A program made the position numbers and the translations under genes. A stretch of 64,000 bases of DNA, taken from positions 186,001 to 250,000 of the forward strand of contig CAWFYC010000021.1 in the NCBI GenBank assembly GCA_963819855.1, written 5' to 3'. The stretch is from JAMXLO01 sp963819855. Lineage in GTDB: Bacteria; Pseudomonadota; Alphaproteobacteria; Acetobacterales; Acetobacteraceae. Positions 1 to 8,799 of this stretch are shown one piece after another (the stretch's first letter is position 1; each line of letters starts with the position of its first letter). The notes beneath the pieces are model-generated. The model was not told the DNA's origin and ran no database searches. It saw only the letters and a program-made list of their open reading frames with translations.

Positions 1-918
1 TGGGCGCTGTGCGATCGCACGGCCGCGCTGCTGGGCAAACAAGCGGCGGTGTTCCTGCCCTCTGGCACGATGTGCAATCAGGTCGCGATCGCGACGCATT
101 GCCGGCCAGGCGAGGAGATTCTCGCGCACGAGTCCTCGCACATCCTGTCAAGTGAAGGCGGCGCGCCGGCGGCGATCGCGGGGGCGCTGATCAAGGGGCT
201 TACCGGCGAGCGCGGCATGTTCACCGTCGATACGCTCGAAGACGCGATCCGCCCGGTATCGCGCTATTCGCCGACGCAGCGCCTGGTCGAGGTGGAGCAG
301 ACCGCCAATCGCGGCGGTGGCGCATGCTGGAGCGCCGCGGCGTTGCGCGCGGTGACCGACGCGGCACATGCACATGGGATGTCCACGCACATGGATGGGG
401 CGCGGCTGATGAATGCCGCGGTGGCGTTGAGTGTGCCGGCGACCGACCTGACCGAGGGCTGCGATTCGGTGTGGCTCGATTTCACCAAGGGCCTGGCGGC
501 ACCTTTGGGCGCGGTGCTTGCCGGCTCGAGCGAGTTCATCGGTCAGGCGTGGCGCTGGAAGCAGCGGCTCGGCGGCTCGATGCGGCAGGGCGGCATGTGC
601 GCCGCGGCGTGTCTCTATGCGCTGGAGCACAATATCGACCGTCTGGCCGAGGACCACACCAACGCAAAGTCGCTGGCACGCGGTATGGCGCAGATACCGG
701 GGATCACCGTGGAGATTCCGGAAACCAACCTGGTGTTCTTCGACACCGAGGGAACCGGCATGACCGCGGACGCCTTCGCCGGCAAGCTGCGCAAGGAAGG
801 CGTGCTGGTGTCCACGTCGGGCCAGTATCGCGGGCGCGCCTGTCTGCATCTCGACGTGACCGCGGCGTTCGTGGACGAGGCGTTGTCGGTGATGAAGCGG
901 GTCGTCAACGCGGCCTGA
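1..918 (+). CDS. Low-specificity L-threonine aldolase (5' end outside window)
   Basis: PLP-dependent beta-eliminating lyase that splits L-threonine or L-allo-threonine into glycine and acetaldehyde. The reading frame is open from base 1 without a start codon, so the N-terminus lies upstream of the window. Visible are the substrate/cofactor loop FLPSGTMCN (from about nt 52), the HMDGARL segment and the expected PLP lysine in DFTKGLAAPLG (Lys codon at 487-489). The C-terminal domain ends normally at the TGA. The next gene follows after 5 bases on the same strand, which suggests co-transcription. The remaining 305 codons are nearly the full usual length of about 340. Confidence 0.93.
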   Translation, partial: WALCDRTAALLGKQAAVFLPSGTMCNQVAIATHCRPGEEILAHESSHILSSEGGAPAAIAGALIKGLTGERGMFTVDTLEDAIRPVSRYSPTQRLVEVEQTANRGGGACWSAAALRAVTDAAHAHGMSTHMDGARLMNAAVALSVPATDLTEGCDSVWLDFTKGLAAPLGAVLAGSSEFIGQAWRWKQRLGGSMRQGGMCAAACLYALEHNIDRLAEDHTNAKSLARGMAQIPGITVEIPETNLVFFDTEGTGMTADAFAGKLRKEGVLVSTSGQYRGRACLHLDVTAAFVDEALSVMKRVVNAA

Positions 919-923
919 GCAAC

Positions 924-1379
924 GTGTTCGAAGTCCGCCCGATCGGCACACTGCACACGCCCTGGCGCAGCATTGCCGAATGTCCGCGCAACGGACGGCA
1001 GCCTGATCCTGCACCGCCGTGCACGGCAGTGGTGTTGCAGGAGTTTGTCGAAGGCCTGCGCAGCATTGAGGGCTTTTCCCACCTGATCCTGCTCTACTGG
1101 ATGGATCGGGCACGTGAGCCGGAACTGGTGTTCACACCGCCATTCGATGCACGGCCGCGCGGTGTGTTCGCCACACGCGGCCCACGGCGGCCGAATCCGA
1201 TCGGGCTGTCGGTGGTCGCGTTCGACGGTTTCGATCCGCCGGATACGCTGAAGGTACGGTATTTGGATTGCATCGACGGCACGCCGCTGATCGACATCAA
1301 ACCGTATTTGAAGACCACGGATTGCGAACCAACTTCCGACATGGGCTGGCTGGAACAGCACGCGACACGGCGCGGGTAG
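924..1379 (+). CDS. trmO: TrmO-type tRNA (t6A37) N6-methyltransferase
   Basis: UPF0066/TsaA-family SAM-dependent enzyme expected to methylate N6-threonylcarbamoyladenosine at position 37 of tRNA-Thr. I chose the GTG at 924 because the family's opening strand (FEVRPIGTLHTPW) begins directly after it. The later motif RRPNPIGLSVV and the domain end ..LIDIKPYLK are typical of the beta-barrel domain. At 151 residues it is the short, single-domain form, lacking the C-terminal extension of the E. coli protein. It starts 5 bases after the threonine aldolase stop. The window also encodes TsaE, which makes the t6A substrate. Confidence 0.88.
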   Translation: MFEVRPIGTLHTPWRSIAECPRNGRQPDPAPPCTAVVLQEFVEGLRSIEGFSHLILLYWMDRAREPELVFTPPFDARPRGVFATRGPRRPNPIGLSVVAFDGFDPPDTLKVRYLDCIDGTPLIDIKPYLKTTDCEPTSDMGWLEQHATRRG

Positions 1380-1384
1380 AAGTT

Positions 1385-2570
1385 TCAGATTACGCCGGCA
1401 ACACGCATTGCTGCGATCCTGTCCGCACTGTAACCGAGTTCCGCCAGCACCGCGTCGGTATCCGCGCCGAGTTCCGGGGCACCCTGCCGTGGCATTGCCT
1501 CGCCAGGGAAGCGGAACGCCGGCGGCACCATGCGGAACTCACCGCGCGAATGTTGATAAGCCCACACGCGATCTTCCTGCGCCACATATTCCGAACCAAG
1601 CGCATGCGCCACGTCATGCACGGGTGCCGCCGGAACAGAACCGGCAAAACGTTCGAGCCATGCCGCAGTGCTGTGCGCCGACAGCGCCGCATCCAACAGT
1701 TGCGTCAACTCCGCGCGGTTCTCCAGCCGCGTTTTGAAGCTGGCGAAGCGTGAATCCTCCGACCACTCCGGTCGCCCGAGCTTCTCGCACAGCACCGGCC
1801 AGAACTTCTGCTTGTTGCACATGATGAAGATCCAACCGTCCGCGGTGCGGTAGAGCTGGCTGGGTGTCAGCGACGGATGCGCGCCGCGCGGTTCGCGCCC
1901 CTGCGCATGTCCGCCGTTCAAATACCATGCCGCCAGATAGTTCAGGTTCGCCAGCGCTGTGTCGAACAGACTGACATCGACGTCGCGCCCCACACCGGTC
2001 GCGCGGGCCGAGACGATACCGCCGAGCAGCGCCGTCGCAGCATAGACACCCGCCATCATGTCCACGATGGACAGTCCGAACCGCGCCGGCGGCTGATCCG
2101 GTTCGCCGGTGAGGGATAGGTAGCCGGCTTCCGCCTGCATCAGATAGTCGTAGCCTGGCCACGACGCACGGCCGCCCTCGCGGCCATAGGCCGACAGGTG
2201 CGCGCACACGATGCGGGGATTGGCCGATTTTAATTGTTCATACGTCACGCCGAGGCGCGGCGATTGATCGCCACGTAAATTGTCGAGCAACGCATCCGCG
2301 GTTGCCGCCAGATCATGCAGCACGCGCTGCCCGTCCGATGCACGCAGGTTAAGCGTAATGGACCGCTTGTTGCGGTTGAACGCCTGGAAGAAATGGCTAT
2401 CGTGCTCACCGAGAAAGTACGGACCCACGGACCGGCTGACATCGCCGCCCTCGGCCGGATTCTCGATCTTGATCACCTCGGCGCCCATGTCGGCGAGCTG
2501 CATGGAACCGAACGGCCCCGCACCGTACCTGCTCCACCGCAAGGATGCGCACACCAGCGAGCGGCAGCAT
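1385..2570 (-). CDS. CaiB/BaiF family CoA transferase, frameshift near codon 15
   Basis: Family III CoA transferase that moves CoA between carboxylic acids. From nt 2554 downward the frame is a complete family match: YGAGPFGSMQLADMGAEVIK near the start, the conserved aspartate region in QAEAGYLSLTGEP, then GRDVDVSLFDTAL. The natural start is the ATG at 2570-2568, which overlaps the stop of the upstream acyl-CoA dehydrogenase (TGATG). That frame reads MLPLAGVRILAVEQ and then breaks. Removing one extra C of the plus strand near 2528 joins it exactly to YGAG. A weaker in-frame GTG at 2554 gives 389 residues with a non-family N-terminus. Either a sequencing error or a recent mutation; the rest of the gene is intact. 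Confidence 0.85.
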
Positions 2571-3706
2571 CACACCGGGTTCCGCGCGACCAGCTGGCGG
2601 GCGATGATGATGCGCTGCAGCTCGTTGGTGCCCTCGCCGATCACCAGCAGTGGCGCATCGCGATACAGCCGTTCCACAGGGAACTCGGTGGAATAGCCAT
2701 AGCCGCCGTGCACCCGCATCGCCTCGGTGGCATTCTCCAGTGCCGTTTCGGTGGCGAACAGCTTGGCCATGCCGGCCTCCATGTCGCAGCGATCGCCGCG
2801 GTCGTACAGTTCGGCCGCGCGGCGGACCAGCAGGCGCGAGGCCTCGGTGCGCGTCGCCATGTCGGCGAGCTTCAATTGGATTGCCTGATGCTGCGCAATC
2901 GGCACGCCGAAGGTTTTCCGGATTTGCGCGTAGCGCAGTGACTCATCCAGCGCGGCCTGCGCGATGCCGACACCACGAGCGGCGACGTTGATGCGGCCGA
3001 GTTCCAGCCCCGACAACGCGTGTTGCAGTCCTCGGCCTTCGACGCCGCCGATCAGCCGATCAGCCGTAATGCGATAGTCCTGAAACACCAGTTCCGCACT
3101 GTCGATTCCCTTGTAGCCAAGCTTCTCCAGCTTGCGGCTGACGGTAAAGCCGGGGCCTTTCTCGGCCAGCAACATGCTCATGCCGCGATGCCGAGGTTCG
3201 GCGGTCGGATCGGTCTTCACCAGCAGCGCGAAGCAGGAACCGTAGATGCCGTTGCTGATCCACGTCTTGGTGCCGTTCACCACATAGGCATCGCCGTCGC
3301 GCCGCGCGGTGACGCGGATCGCCTGCAGGTCGGTGCCACAATCGGGCTCGGTCAGTGCCAGCCCGCCGCGCAGTTCACCCGCGGCGAAGCGGGGCAGGAA
3401 TTCACGCTTCTGCGCCTCGGTGCCGTTGCGCTGCACGATCGCTGACATGATCAGGTGCGAGTTGAAGATGCCGGTGAGCGACATCCACACGCGGGCGATG
3501 CGCTCGACGATGTCGGCGTAGCTGGCGCAGGGCAGGCCAAGGCCACCATGCTCCGCGGCAATCGTCGCGCCGAACAGACCAAGCTCGCGCATCCGCGCGA
3601 CAATTGCCTCGGGATAGATGTCGTCGTGCTCCAGCCTATGTACATGCGGCGTGACGTCCCGCGCGAGGAAGGCGTCGATCGCGTCGAGGATCATGGTGTC
3701 AGTCAT
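2570..3706 (-). CDS. Acyl-CoA dehydrogenase
   Basis: FAD-dependent alpha,beta-dehydrogenase of acyl-CoA thioesters passing electrons to ETF. All three ACAD parts are visible: the helical N-terminal domain (ELGLFGATIAAEHGGLG), the middle beta domain (LTEPDCGTDL, NGTKTWISNG) and the C-terminal domain ending HGGYGYSTEFPVERLYRDA and IGEGTNELQ. I chose the ATG at 3706; an upstream GTG at 3724 would add six residues. The stop overlaps the start of the CoA-transferase gene, so the two are probably translationally coupled. The substrate cannot be read from sequence. The enzyme is divergent from the MaoC gene, 46 bases away. Confidence 0.94.
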   Translation of the reverse strand: MTDTMILDAIDAFLARDVTPHVHRLEHDDIYPEAIVARMRELGLFGATIAAEHGGLGLPCASYADIVERIARVWMSLTGIFNSHLIMSAIVQRNGTEAQKREFLPRFAAGELRGGLALTEPDCGTDLQAIRVTARRDGDAYVVNGTKTWISNGIYGSCFALLVKTDPTAEPRHRGMSMLLAEKGPGFTVSRKLEKLGYKGIDSAELVFQDYRITADRLIGGVEGRGLQHALSGLELGRINVAARGVGIAQAALDESLRYAQIRKTFGVPIAQHQAIQLKLADMATRTEASRLLVRRAAELYDRGDRCDMEAGMAKLFATETALENATEAMRVHGGYGYSTEFPVERLYRDAPLLVIGEGTNELQRIIIARQLVARNPV

Positions 3707-3752
3707 GCTACGAGTATGCGGCACCAGACTTGGCCGGACAACGGAGGGACCT

Positions 3753-4724
3753 ATGTTCAGCGCCTATCATCGCATCGCCGAGAATCGGTACCGGCAGCGC
3801 ATCGGCCTCGACCTCGAGGATTTTTCCCCCGGCCAGCGCTTTCGCCATCGCCCGGGCGTCACCCTGTCGCAGCAGGACAATGCGGACGAGGCGCTGGACA
3901 CGCAAAACGGCGCGATGCTGCATTACGATGCGCATTACGCCGCGGCGACGGCGTGGCAGCGTCCGCTGATGGTCAGCACGCTCACGCTGCAGCGGCTGAT
4001 CGGCATGGCGAGCAAGACCTATGGCCGGCGCAGCGCGATCCTGGGATTTGACGACATAACGATGAATGGGCCGCTGTTCGGCGGCGACACGCTGTATGCC
4101 GAATCCGAGGTCCTGGATGTTGATGAAATTGGCACCGTCCGCTCGCTGATCCGCGGCCGCAAGGCCGACGGGACCGAGGTGGCGCGCGTTACCTGCCGCA
4201 TGGCGATCGAGCGGCGCGGCGCGGGCGACGATCCGGCATCCGAGGAACGCTTCGCCGGGTATCATGGCGCGGATGATGGCGCGCTGATCGAGCAGACCGG
4301 CCTGTGGTTCGAGGATTGCGCGGCCGGCGAAAGCTTCGTTCACGCGCCGTCCCGGACCTTCCATCGGGAGGAAGCGCTGATGCACGCTTGGCGCTCCCTG
4401 GACCTGACGCCGCAGGTGCACGTGCCGGAGACGTTCGTCGTCGCCGTCACCACTGCGCTTACCACGCGCACCTTCGGCCGGGTGGTTGCCAATCTCGGCT
4501 GGCACGATGTGCAACTTCCGTCGCCGGTCGCGGTCGGCGATACGATCGAGGCGGAATCCACCATTCTGGAGACACGCGAATCACGTTCGCGGCCGGGCGA
4601 AGGGATTATCTCGGTGGCAACCCGCGCCTGCAATCAGCACGGCGTCGAGGTGCTGTTGTATCGCCGCACGCTGCTGGTGTACCGCCGCGACGCCAGCGCG
4701 CCATATGCGCGGGCAGGATACTGA
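3753..4724 (+). CDS. MaoC-family enoyl-CoA hydratase (mesaconyl-CoA hydratase-like)
   Basis: 323-residue double-hotdog protein. The first half carries the MaoC-like FGGDTLYAESEVLD stretch and the second half repeats it as VAVGDTIEAESTILETRES, which is the layout of bacterial mesaconyl-CoA/2-methylfumaryl-CoA hydratases. An ATG at 3753 preceded by GGAGGG at 3743-3748 fixes the start. It is divergent from the acyl-CoA dehydrogenase/CoA-transferase pair and convergent with the HpcH-type lyase. Together the four genes could degrade a branched dicarboxylic or hydroxy acid as CoA esters. The exact substrate is inference. Confidence 0.85.
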   Translation: MFSAYHRIAENRYRQRIGLDLEDFSPGQRFRHRPGVTLSQQDNADEALDTQNGAMLHYDAHYAAATAWQRPLMVSTLTLQRLIGMASKTYGRRSAILGFDDITMNGPLFGGDTLYAESEVLDVDEIGTVRSLIRGRKADGTEVARVTCRMAIERRGAGDDPASEERFAGYHGADDGALIEQTGLWFEDCAAGESFVHAPSRTFHREEALMHAWRSLDLTPQVHVPETFVVAVTTALTTRTFGRVVANLGWHDVQLPSPVAVGDTIEAESTILETRESRSRPGEGIISVATRACNQHGVEVLLYRRTLLVYRRDASAPYARAGY

Positions 4725-4729
4725 CCTCG

Positions 4730-5677
4730 CTACGCCGGCATTGCACGCTTCTGATGCGTCCGGCCGATGCGCGCGGTGTCCGGATTGTGGCCGGCGATCA
4801 CCCGCACGCCTTCGTCGAGCCGCGCCACGATATTGTCCGGCGAACAGCCTTCCAGGAAGGCGATACCATTGCGACGGCATGCGCCGAACACGCGTTCCCG
4901 CGCCTCGGCCATCTCCGGCGGATAGGGATCGCGTTGCAGCGTGGTATAGCCTAGCGACAGACCCAGATCGCCCGGACCCAATTCAGCAAAGCCAAGTCCC
5001 GGCACGGCACAGATCGCCTCGCAGTTCGCAATCCCCTCCGGACTTTCCAGCTTCACGCCGAGCAGCAGCTCGCCTTCGGGGTTCAGCGGCCAGGGATCGC
5101 AGCGCTGCATATACTCCTGTTGTGACACGCCCCAGATCGGCGCCGCTGTCGCCTCCGATCCACGGCCACGCATACCGATGCCAAGTCGGCCGTCGCCGCC
5201 ACGCGTCGGTCTCGTGGCACCATGCATGCGCTGGACCGGTGAGGGCAGCGCCGGGTCCACCCCCGCACCGTGATGCGGATAGCGGCAGGATTCGATGAAC
5301 GCCCGAACCGCATCGGCGGTCTCGGCCTGGCACAGCAGAATGCCATGCACGCCGCGGCCGAGGATCTGGCGGAACTGCCAGGCGTTGAACCGCACGTTCG
5401 CCTCGTCGGTGCCGTTCACCGGCGCCTCGACGATGATCGCAGGCGAGCGATGGCCGGAGCGCGCGGGGCCGGCGTCGACCAGGCCGCGCATGTAGTCGGC
5501 GAGACCGGTCATGTCGAACGCGCCGTGCTCCATGCCGACATTCATGTAGTCGGCCCAGGTGCCGGCATCTTCGCGGCCCTGCGCGTGAGTCAGCACGTGA
5601 CCGGAATGCGGACCGTCGTAGTAGATCGCCTGACCCTGCGCCAGCAGTTCGATTGCGCGGTTGATACGGTTGGCCAT
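4730..5677 (-). CDS. HpcH/HpaI aldolase/citrate lyase family protein
   Basis: TIM-barrel, metal-dependent aldolase of the HpcH/HpaI family (315 residues), which cleaves 2-keto-3-deoxy or 4-hydroxy-2-oxo acids. Recognisable are the substrate strand GILLCQAETADAVRAFIESC, the metal-ligand region LLGVKLESPEGIANCEAI and the end segment GLGFAELGPGDLGLSLG. The start is the ATG at 5677, eight bases after a GGAGGG Shine-Dalgarno at 5685-5690. It sits 5 bases from the convergent MaoC gene. The insertion between residues about 150 and 190 is longer than in the E. coli HpaI enzyme. Confidence 0.86.
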   Translation of the reverse strand: MANRINRAIELLAQGQAIYYDGPHSGHVLTHAQGREDAGTWADYMNVGMEHGAFDMTGLADYMRGLVDAGPARSGHRSPAIIVEAPVNGTDEANVRFNAWQFRQILGRGVHGILLCQAETADAVRAFIESCRYPHHGAGVDPALPSPVQRMHGATRPTRGGDGRLGIGMRGRGSEATAAPIWGVSQQEYMQRCDPWPLNPEGELLLGVKLESPEGIANCEAICAVPGLGFAELGPGDLGLSLGYTTLQRDPYPPEMAEARERVFGACRRNGIAFLEGCSPDNIVARLDEGVRVIAGHNPDTARIGRTHQKRAMPA

Positions 5678-5739
5678 GTTGATTCCCTCCACCGACGCCA
5701 GATGCGATAAGTGCGATCGTAGCACCTTGGGCGCGGGCA

Positions 5740-7104
5740 ATGGAAAGCCGGCTGGCCGACCCGACCATGCATATTACGGCCCTGCGGCACTTCGAGGCCG
5801 GCCGCCTCGCCGAAGCTGCCGCGGCATGCGTCGCGATCCTGAACGGTGTGCCGCGCGACTGGCTGGCACTCCGCATGCTTGGCCATATTCGCAAGAGCGA
5901 GCGCGCCTTCGAGCAGGCCGCCCAGTTGCTGGCTGCCGCTCTCCAGGCCGCGCCGTCCGACACCGATGATACAGTCAGCATGCTGAACGATCTCGCCGAG
6001 GCCTTGCTGGGGAAGCAGGACTACGCCGGTGCGCTCGATTGCTGCCGTCGCGCACTGGCGCGCGACCCGCGGGATGCTATGACGCTGCGCAACCACGGGA
6101 ACGCACTGGCTGCTCTGAACCGTCAGACCGAAGCACTCGAGCAGTATCGCCTGGCGCGGATGGTGACGCCGGACTCGGCGGGGCTGCGGCTGAACGAAGG
6201 CATCGCGATGTTGACCCTTGGCATGTGGCCCGAGGGCTGGGAGCGGCTGGAAGCGCGCCTGTCGATCCCGCCGCCGGAGGGCGTCGGTCCGTTCCCGGAT
6301 AATATCCCACATTGGCGGGGGCAGCCTGATATCGCCGGCAAGTCGGTTCTGCTGCATGCCGAGCAGGGCCTGGGCGACACGCTCCAGTTCATCCGATACG
6401 CGCCCCTGGTGGCAGCGCGTGGCGCGCGCGTCGTGCTGCGAGTGCAGCCGACATTGGCTCCGCTGTTCGCGCGGCTGCCTATCGCGGATGCGGTGTTCAC
6501 CTTCTTCGATGCGCTCCCGGACGTTGACCTCCAATGTCCGGTCGTGAGCCTGCCGCTGGCGTTCCGTACCACGCTGTCCAACCTGCCGGCACAGGTGCCT
6601 TACCTCGGCGCTCCACCGGAGTATCTGATGCTGTGGCAGGCACTGCTTGGCCTGCGTCGGCGCAAGCGGATCGGCATCGCCTGGTTCGGCAGACAGAACA
6701 TGCCGTATCGCTCGCTGCCGCTGCACACCCTGGCGCCGCTGCTTCTGGGCCGCCAGGACGTGGAATTCCATTCGCTGCAAAAGGAAATGCCGGAGGCCGA
6801 CCGGCGCTGGCTCGCGACGCACGGCGTTGTGGTGGACCACACCGAGGACCAGAAGAATTTCCTCGATACCGCCGCGCTTGTGGCACAGATGGACATGGTG
6901 CTGTCGATCGACACGGCGATGGCGCATCTCGCCGGCGCGCTGGGCAAGCCGGTATGGATCATGCTGCCGTTCAGCGCCGATTGGCGCTGGCTGCTTGGGC
7001 GCAGTGATTCACCCTGGTATCCGACTGCCCGCCTGTTCCGGCAGAAGCAACCCAGAGACTGGAATGGGGTGGTCGCAGAGGTCGCGCAGGCCCTGTCAGT
7101 GTGA
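5740..7104 (+). CDS. TPR-repeat protein with GT9-like glycosyltransferase domain
   Basis: 454-residue cytoplasmic protein. Residues about 10-150 form tetratricopeptide repeats (alternating small and aromatic residues, e.g. AEALLGKQDYAGALDCCRRA). Residues about 190-450 resemble the glycosyltransferase-9/heptosyltransferase fold: HAEQGLGDTLQFIRY near the acceptor loop and SIDTAMAHLAGALGKPVW, the usual sugar-nucleotide signature. Such TPR-GT9 fusions are common in alphaproteobacteria and are linked to surface or flagellin glycosylation, but the acceptor here is unknown. The last 9 bases overlap the convergent D-aminoacylase gene. Confidence 0.82.
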   Translation: MESRLADPTMHITALRHFEAGRLAEAAAACVAILNGVPRDWLALRMLGHIRKSERAFEQAAQLLAAALQAAPSDTDDTVSMLNDLAEALLGKQDYAGALDCCRRALARDPRDAMTLRNHGNALAALNRQTEALEQYRLARMVTPDSAGLRLNEGIAMLTLGMWPEGWERLEARLSIPPPEGVGPFPDNIPHWRGQPDIAGKSVLLHAEQGLGDTLQFIRYAPLVAARGARVVLRVQPTLAPLFARLPIADAVFTFFDALPDVDLQCPVVSLPLAFRTTLSNLPAQVPYLGAPPEYLMLWQALLGLRRRKRIGIAWFGRQNMPYRSLPLHTLAPLLLGRQDVEFHSLQKEMPEADRRWLATHGVVVDHTEDQKNFLDTAALVAQMDMVLSIDTAMAHLAGALGKPVWIMLPFSADWRWLLGRSDSPWYPTARLFRQKQPRDWNGVVAEVAQALSV

Positions 7105-8796
7105 GGCGCCGCGCACCAACCGGCCGGGCAATGCCCCGGTCGCCTCGCCATCGCGATAGACTGGAGTACCGGCTACGATCGTCGCGGCATAGCCGTCGGT
7201 TCGCTGCACCAGACGACGGCCACCACTCGGCAGATCGTACACCACCTCGGGCTGACGGAGTTGCAGCCGGTCGTAGTCGATGATGTTGATGTCGGCCTTG
7301 TAGCCGGGAGCGACCATACCGCGATCGGTGAGCCCGATTGCCTCGGCGGAATCGTGTGTCAGCCGCCGGATCGCCCAAGGCAACGGCACCTTTGCGCCCC
7401 GCGTGCGATCGCGCGTCCAGTGCGTGAGCAGGTAGCTGATCGCACTTGAATCGCACAGCACGCCGACATGCGCGCCGCCGTCGCCGAGACCGACGATCGT
7501 CGCGTCGTGCGTCAGCATGTCATGCACCGTGTCGAGGTTGCCGTAGCTGTAGTTGGACAGTGGCCGGTACAGGATTGCCTTCCCGCCGCGCTCCAGCAGC
7601 AGATCGTACGCGACCTCGGCCGGATCGCGTCCCTGGCGCGCCGCCATCGAGGCAACCGACGCATCCGCCGATGGCTCGTAGTCCGGCGGATCGCCAAGCG
7701 GGAAGATGCGATCCCACTTTGCGACGCGTCGCGCCATGCCCTGGCTGTCACTGGTTTCTGCAAGCAGGCGCGCGCGAAACTCGGGTTGACGCAGCATCGC
7801 GATGCGTTGTTCGAACGGCAGCGAAGCAATCTGCTGATAGCTCGGCCGGTTGACGAACGGATTCTGCGATATCTCGAAGCCGAGCAGGATGCCGGTCGGC
7901 CGCGTCAGCACCTGGCCGAGCATTGGCAGTCCCGCGGCATTGGCTTCGGCGATCCAGCCCGCGAGCCGTCGCCACTCTTCCGGTTTGTTGTCGCGTTGCA
8001 GGATCGTGATCGCCATCGGTCTGCCCGACATCGCTACCAGACGGCGCAGCATGGCGAACTCGTCCTCCACATCGTCGAAGTCAGAGATCACCTGCATCCA
8101 CCCCTTGCCGATGTCGTGCAGTGCACCGGCGATCGCGCCAAGCTCCGCCTCGGCCGCATTCAGCGTCGGGATCGAACGGCCATCCAGCGTCTTGTGGTTC
8201 AGTGTGCGCGAAGTGGAGAAACCCAGGGCGCCCGCCTTGATCCCCTCCGCGGCAAGGCGCGCCATCTCGGCGCGGTCCTGCTCCGTCGCAGGCTCGCGAT
8301 CAGCACCGCGCTCGCCCATGACGAACACCCGCAGCGCGGCGTGCGGCACCTGCGTCGCGATGTCCATGTCGTACTGACGCGCGGCCAATGCGTCGAGGAA
8401 TTCCGGAAAACTCTGCCAGTTCCACGGCAGGCCTTCGGTCAGCACGACCTCGGGGATGTCCTCCACGCCCTCCATCAGCTTCACCAGCATCTCGCGCTGC
8501 GACGGCTTGCACGGCGCGAAGCCGACACCGCAATTGCCGAACAAGGTGGTGGTGACGCCGTTCCACGACGATGGTGTGATGCGGCTGCTCCAGGTCGCCT
8601 GGCCGTCATAGTGCGTGTGCGGATCGACGAAGCCGGGCGTCACCAGCATGCCGCGCGCGTCGATCTCTTCCGTGCCACGACCAGGGATCTTGCCGACCCA
8701 GACGATCTTGCCGTCATCGATCGCGACATCGGCCTCGAACGGATCGCCGCCGGTGCCGTCGATCACCGTGCCGTTGCGAATGACCAGATCAGGCAT
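7096..8796 (-). CDS. N-acyl-D-amino-acid deacylase (amidohydrolase family)
   Basis: 566-residue zinc amidohydrolase of the D-aminoacylase branch. The metal-binding HTHYDGQ follows the beta-sandwich start (LVIRNGTVIDGTGGDPFEADVAI), and the cysteine of GNCGVGFAPC is the family's conserved ligand region. The C-terminal part has GDGGAHVGVLCD and the VAPGYKADINIID return strand. It removes N-acyl groups from D-amino acids or dipeptides. It lies 3 bases downstream of the Ldh-family dehydrogenase and is surely co-transcribed with it, so the product may feed that enzyme. That pairing is inference. Confidence 0.92.
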   Translation of the reverse strand: MPDLVIRNGTVIDGTGGDPFEADVAIDDGKIVWVGKIPGRGTEEIDARGMLVTPGFVDPHTHYDGQATWSSRITPSSWNGVTTTLFGNCGVGFAPCKPSQREMLVKLMEGVEDIPEVVLTEGLPWNWQSFPEFLDALAARQYDMDIATQVPHAALRVFVMGERGADREPATEQDRAEMARLAAEGIKAGALGFSTSRTLNHKTLDGRSIPTLNAAEAELGAIAGALHDIGKGWMQVISDFDDVEDEFAMLRRLVAMSGRPMAITILQRDNKPEEWRRLAGWIAEANAAGLPMLGQVLTRPTGILLGFEISQNPFVNRPSYQQIASLPFEQRIAMLRQPEFRARLLAETSDSQGMARRVAKWDRIFPLGDPPDYEPSADASVASMAARQGRDPAEVAYDLLLERGGKAILYRPLSNYSYGNLDTVHDMLTHDATIVGLGDGGAHVGVLCDSSAISYLLTHWTRDRTRGAKVPLPWAIRRLTHDSAEAIGLTDRGMVAPGYKADINIIDYDRLQLRQPEVVYDLPSGGRRLVQRTDGYAATIVAGTPVYRDGEATGALPGRLVRGASH

Positions 8797-8799
8797 GAT

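Noticed and set aside
148..1113. Long antisense open frames opposite threonine aldolase and most other genes
   Set aside because: In G+C-rich DNA the opposite strand is often open; the translations are Arg/Ala/Gly-rich and match no family.
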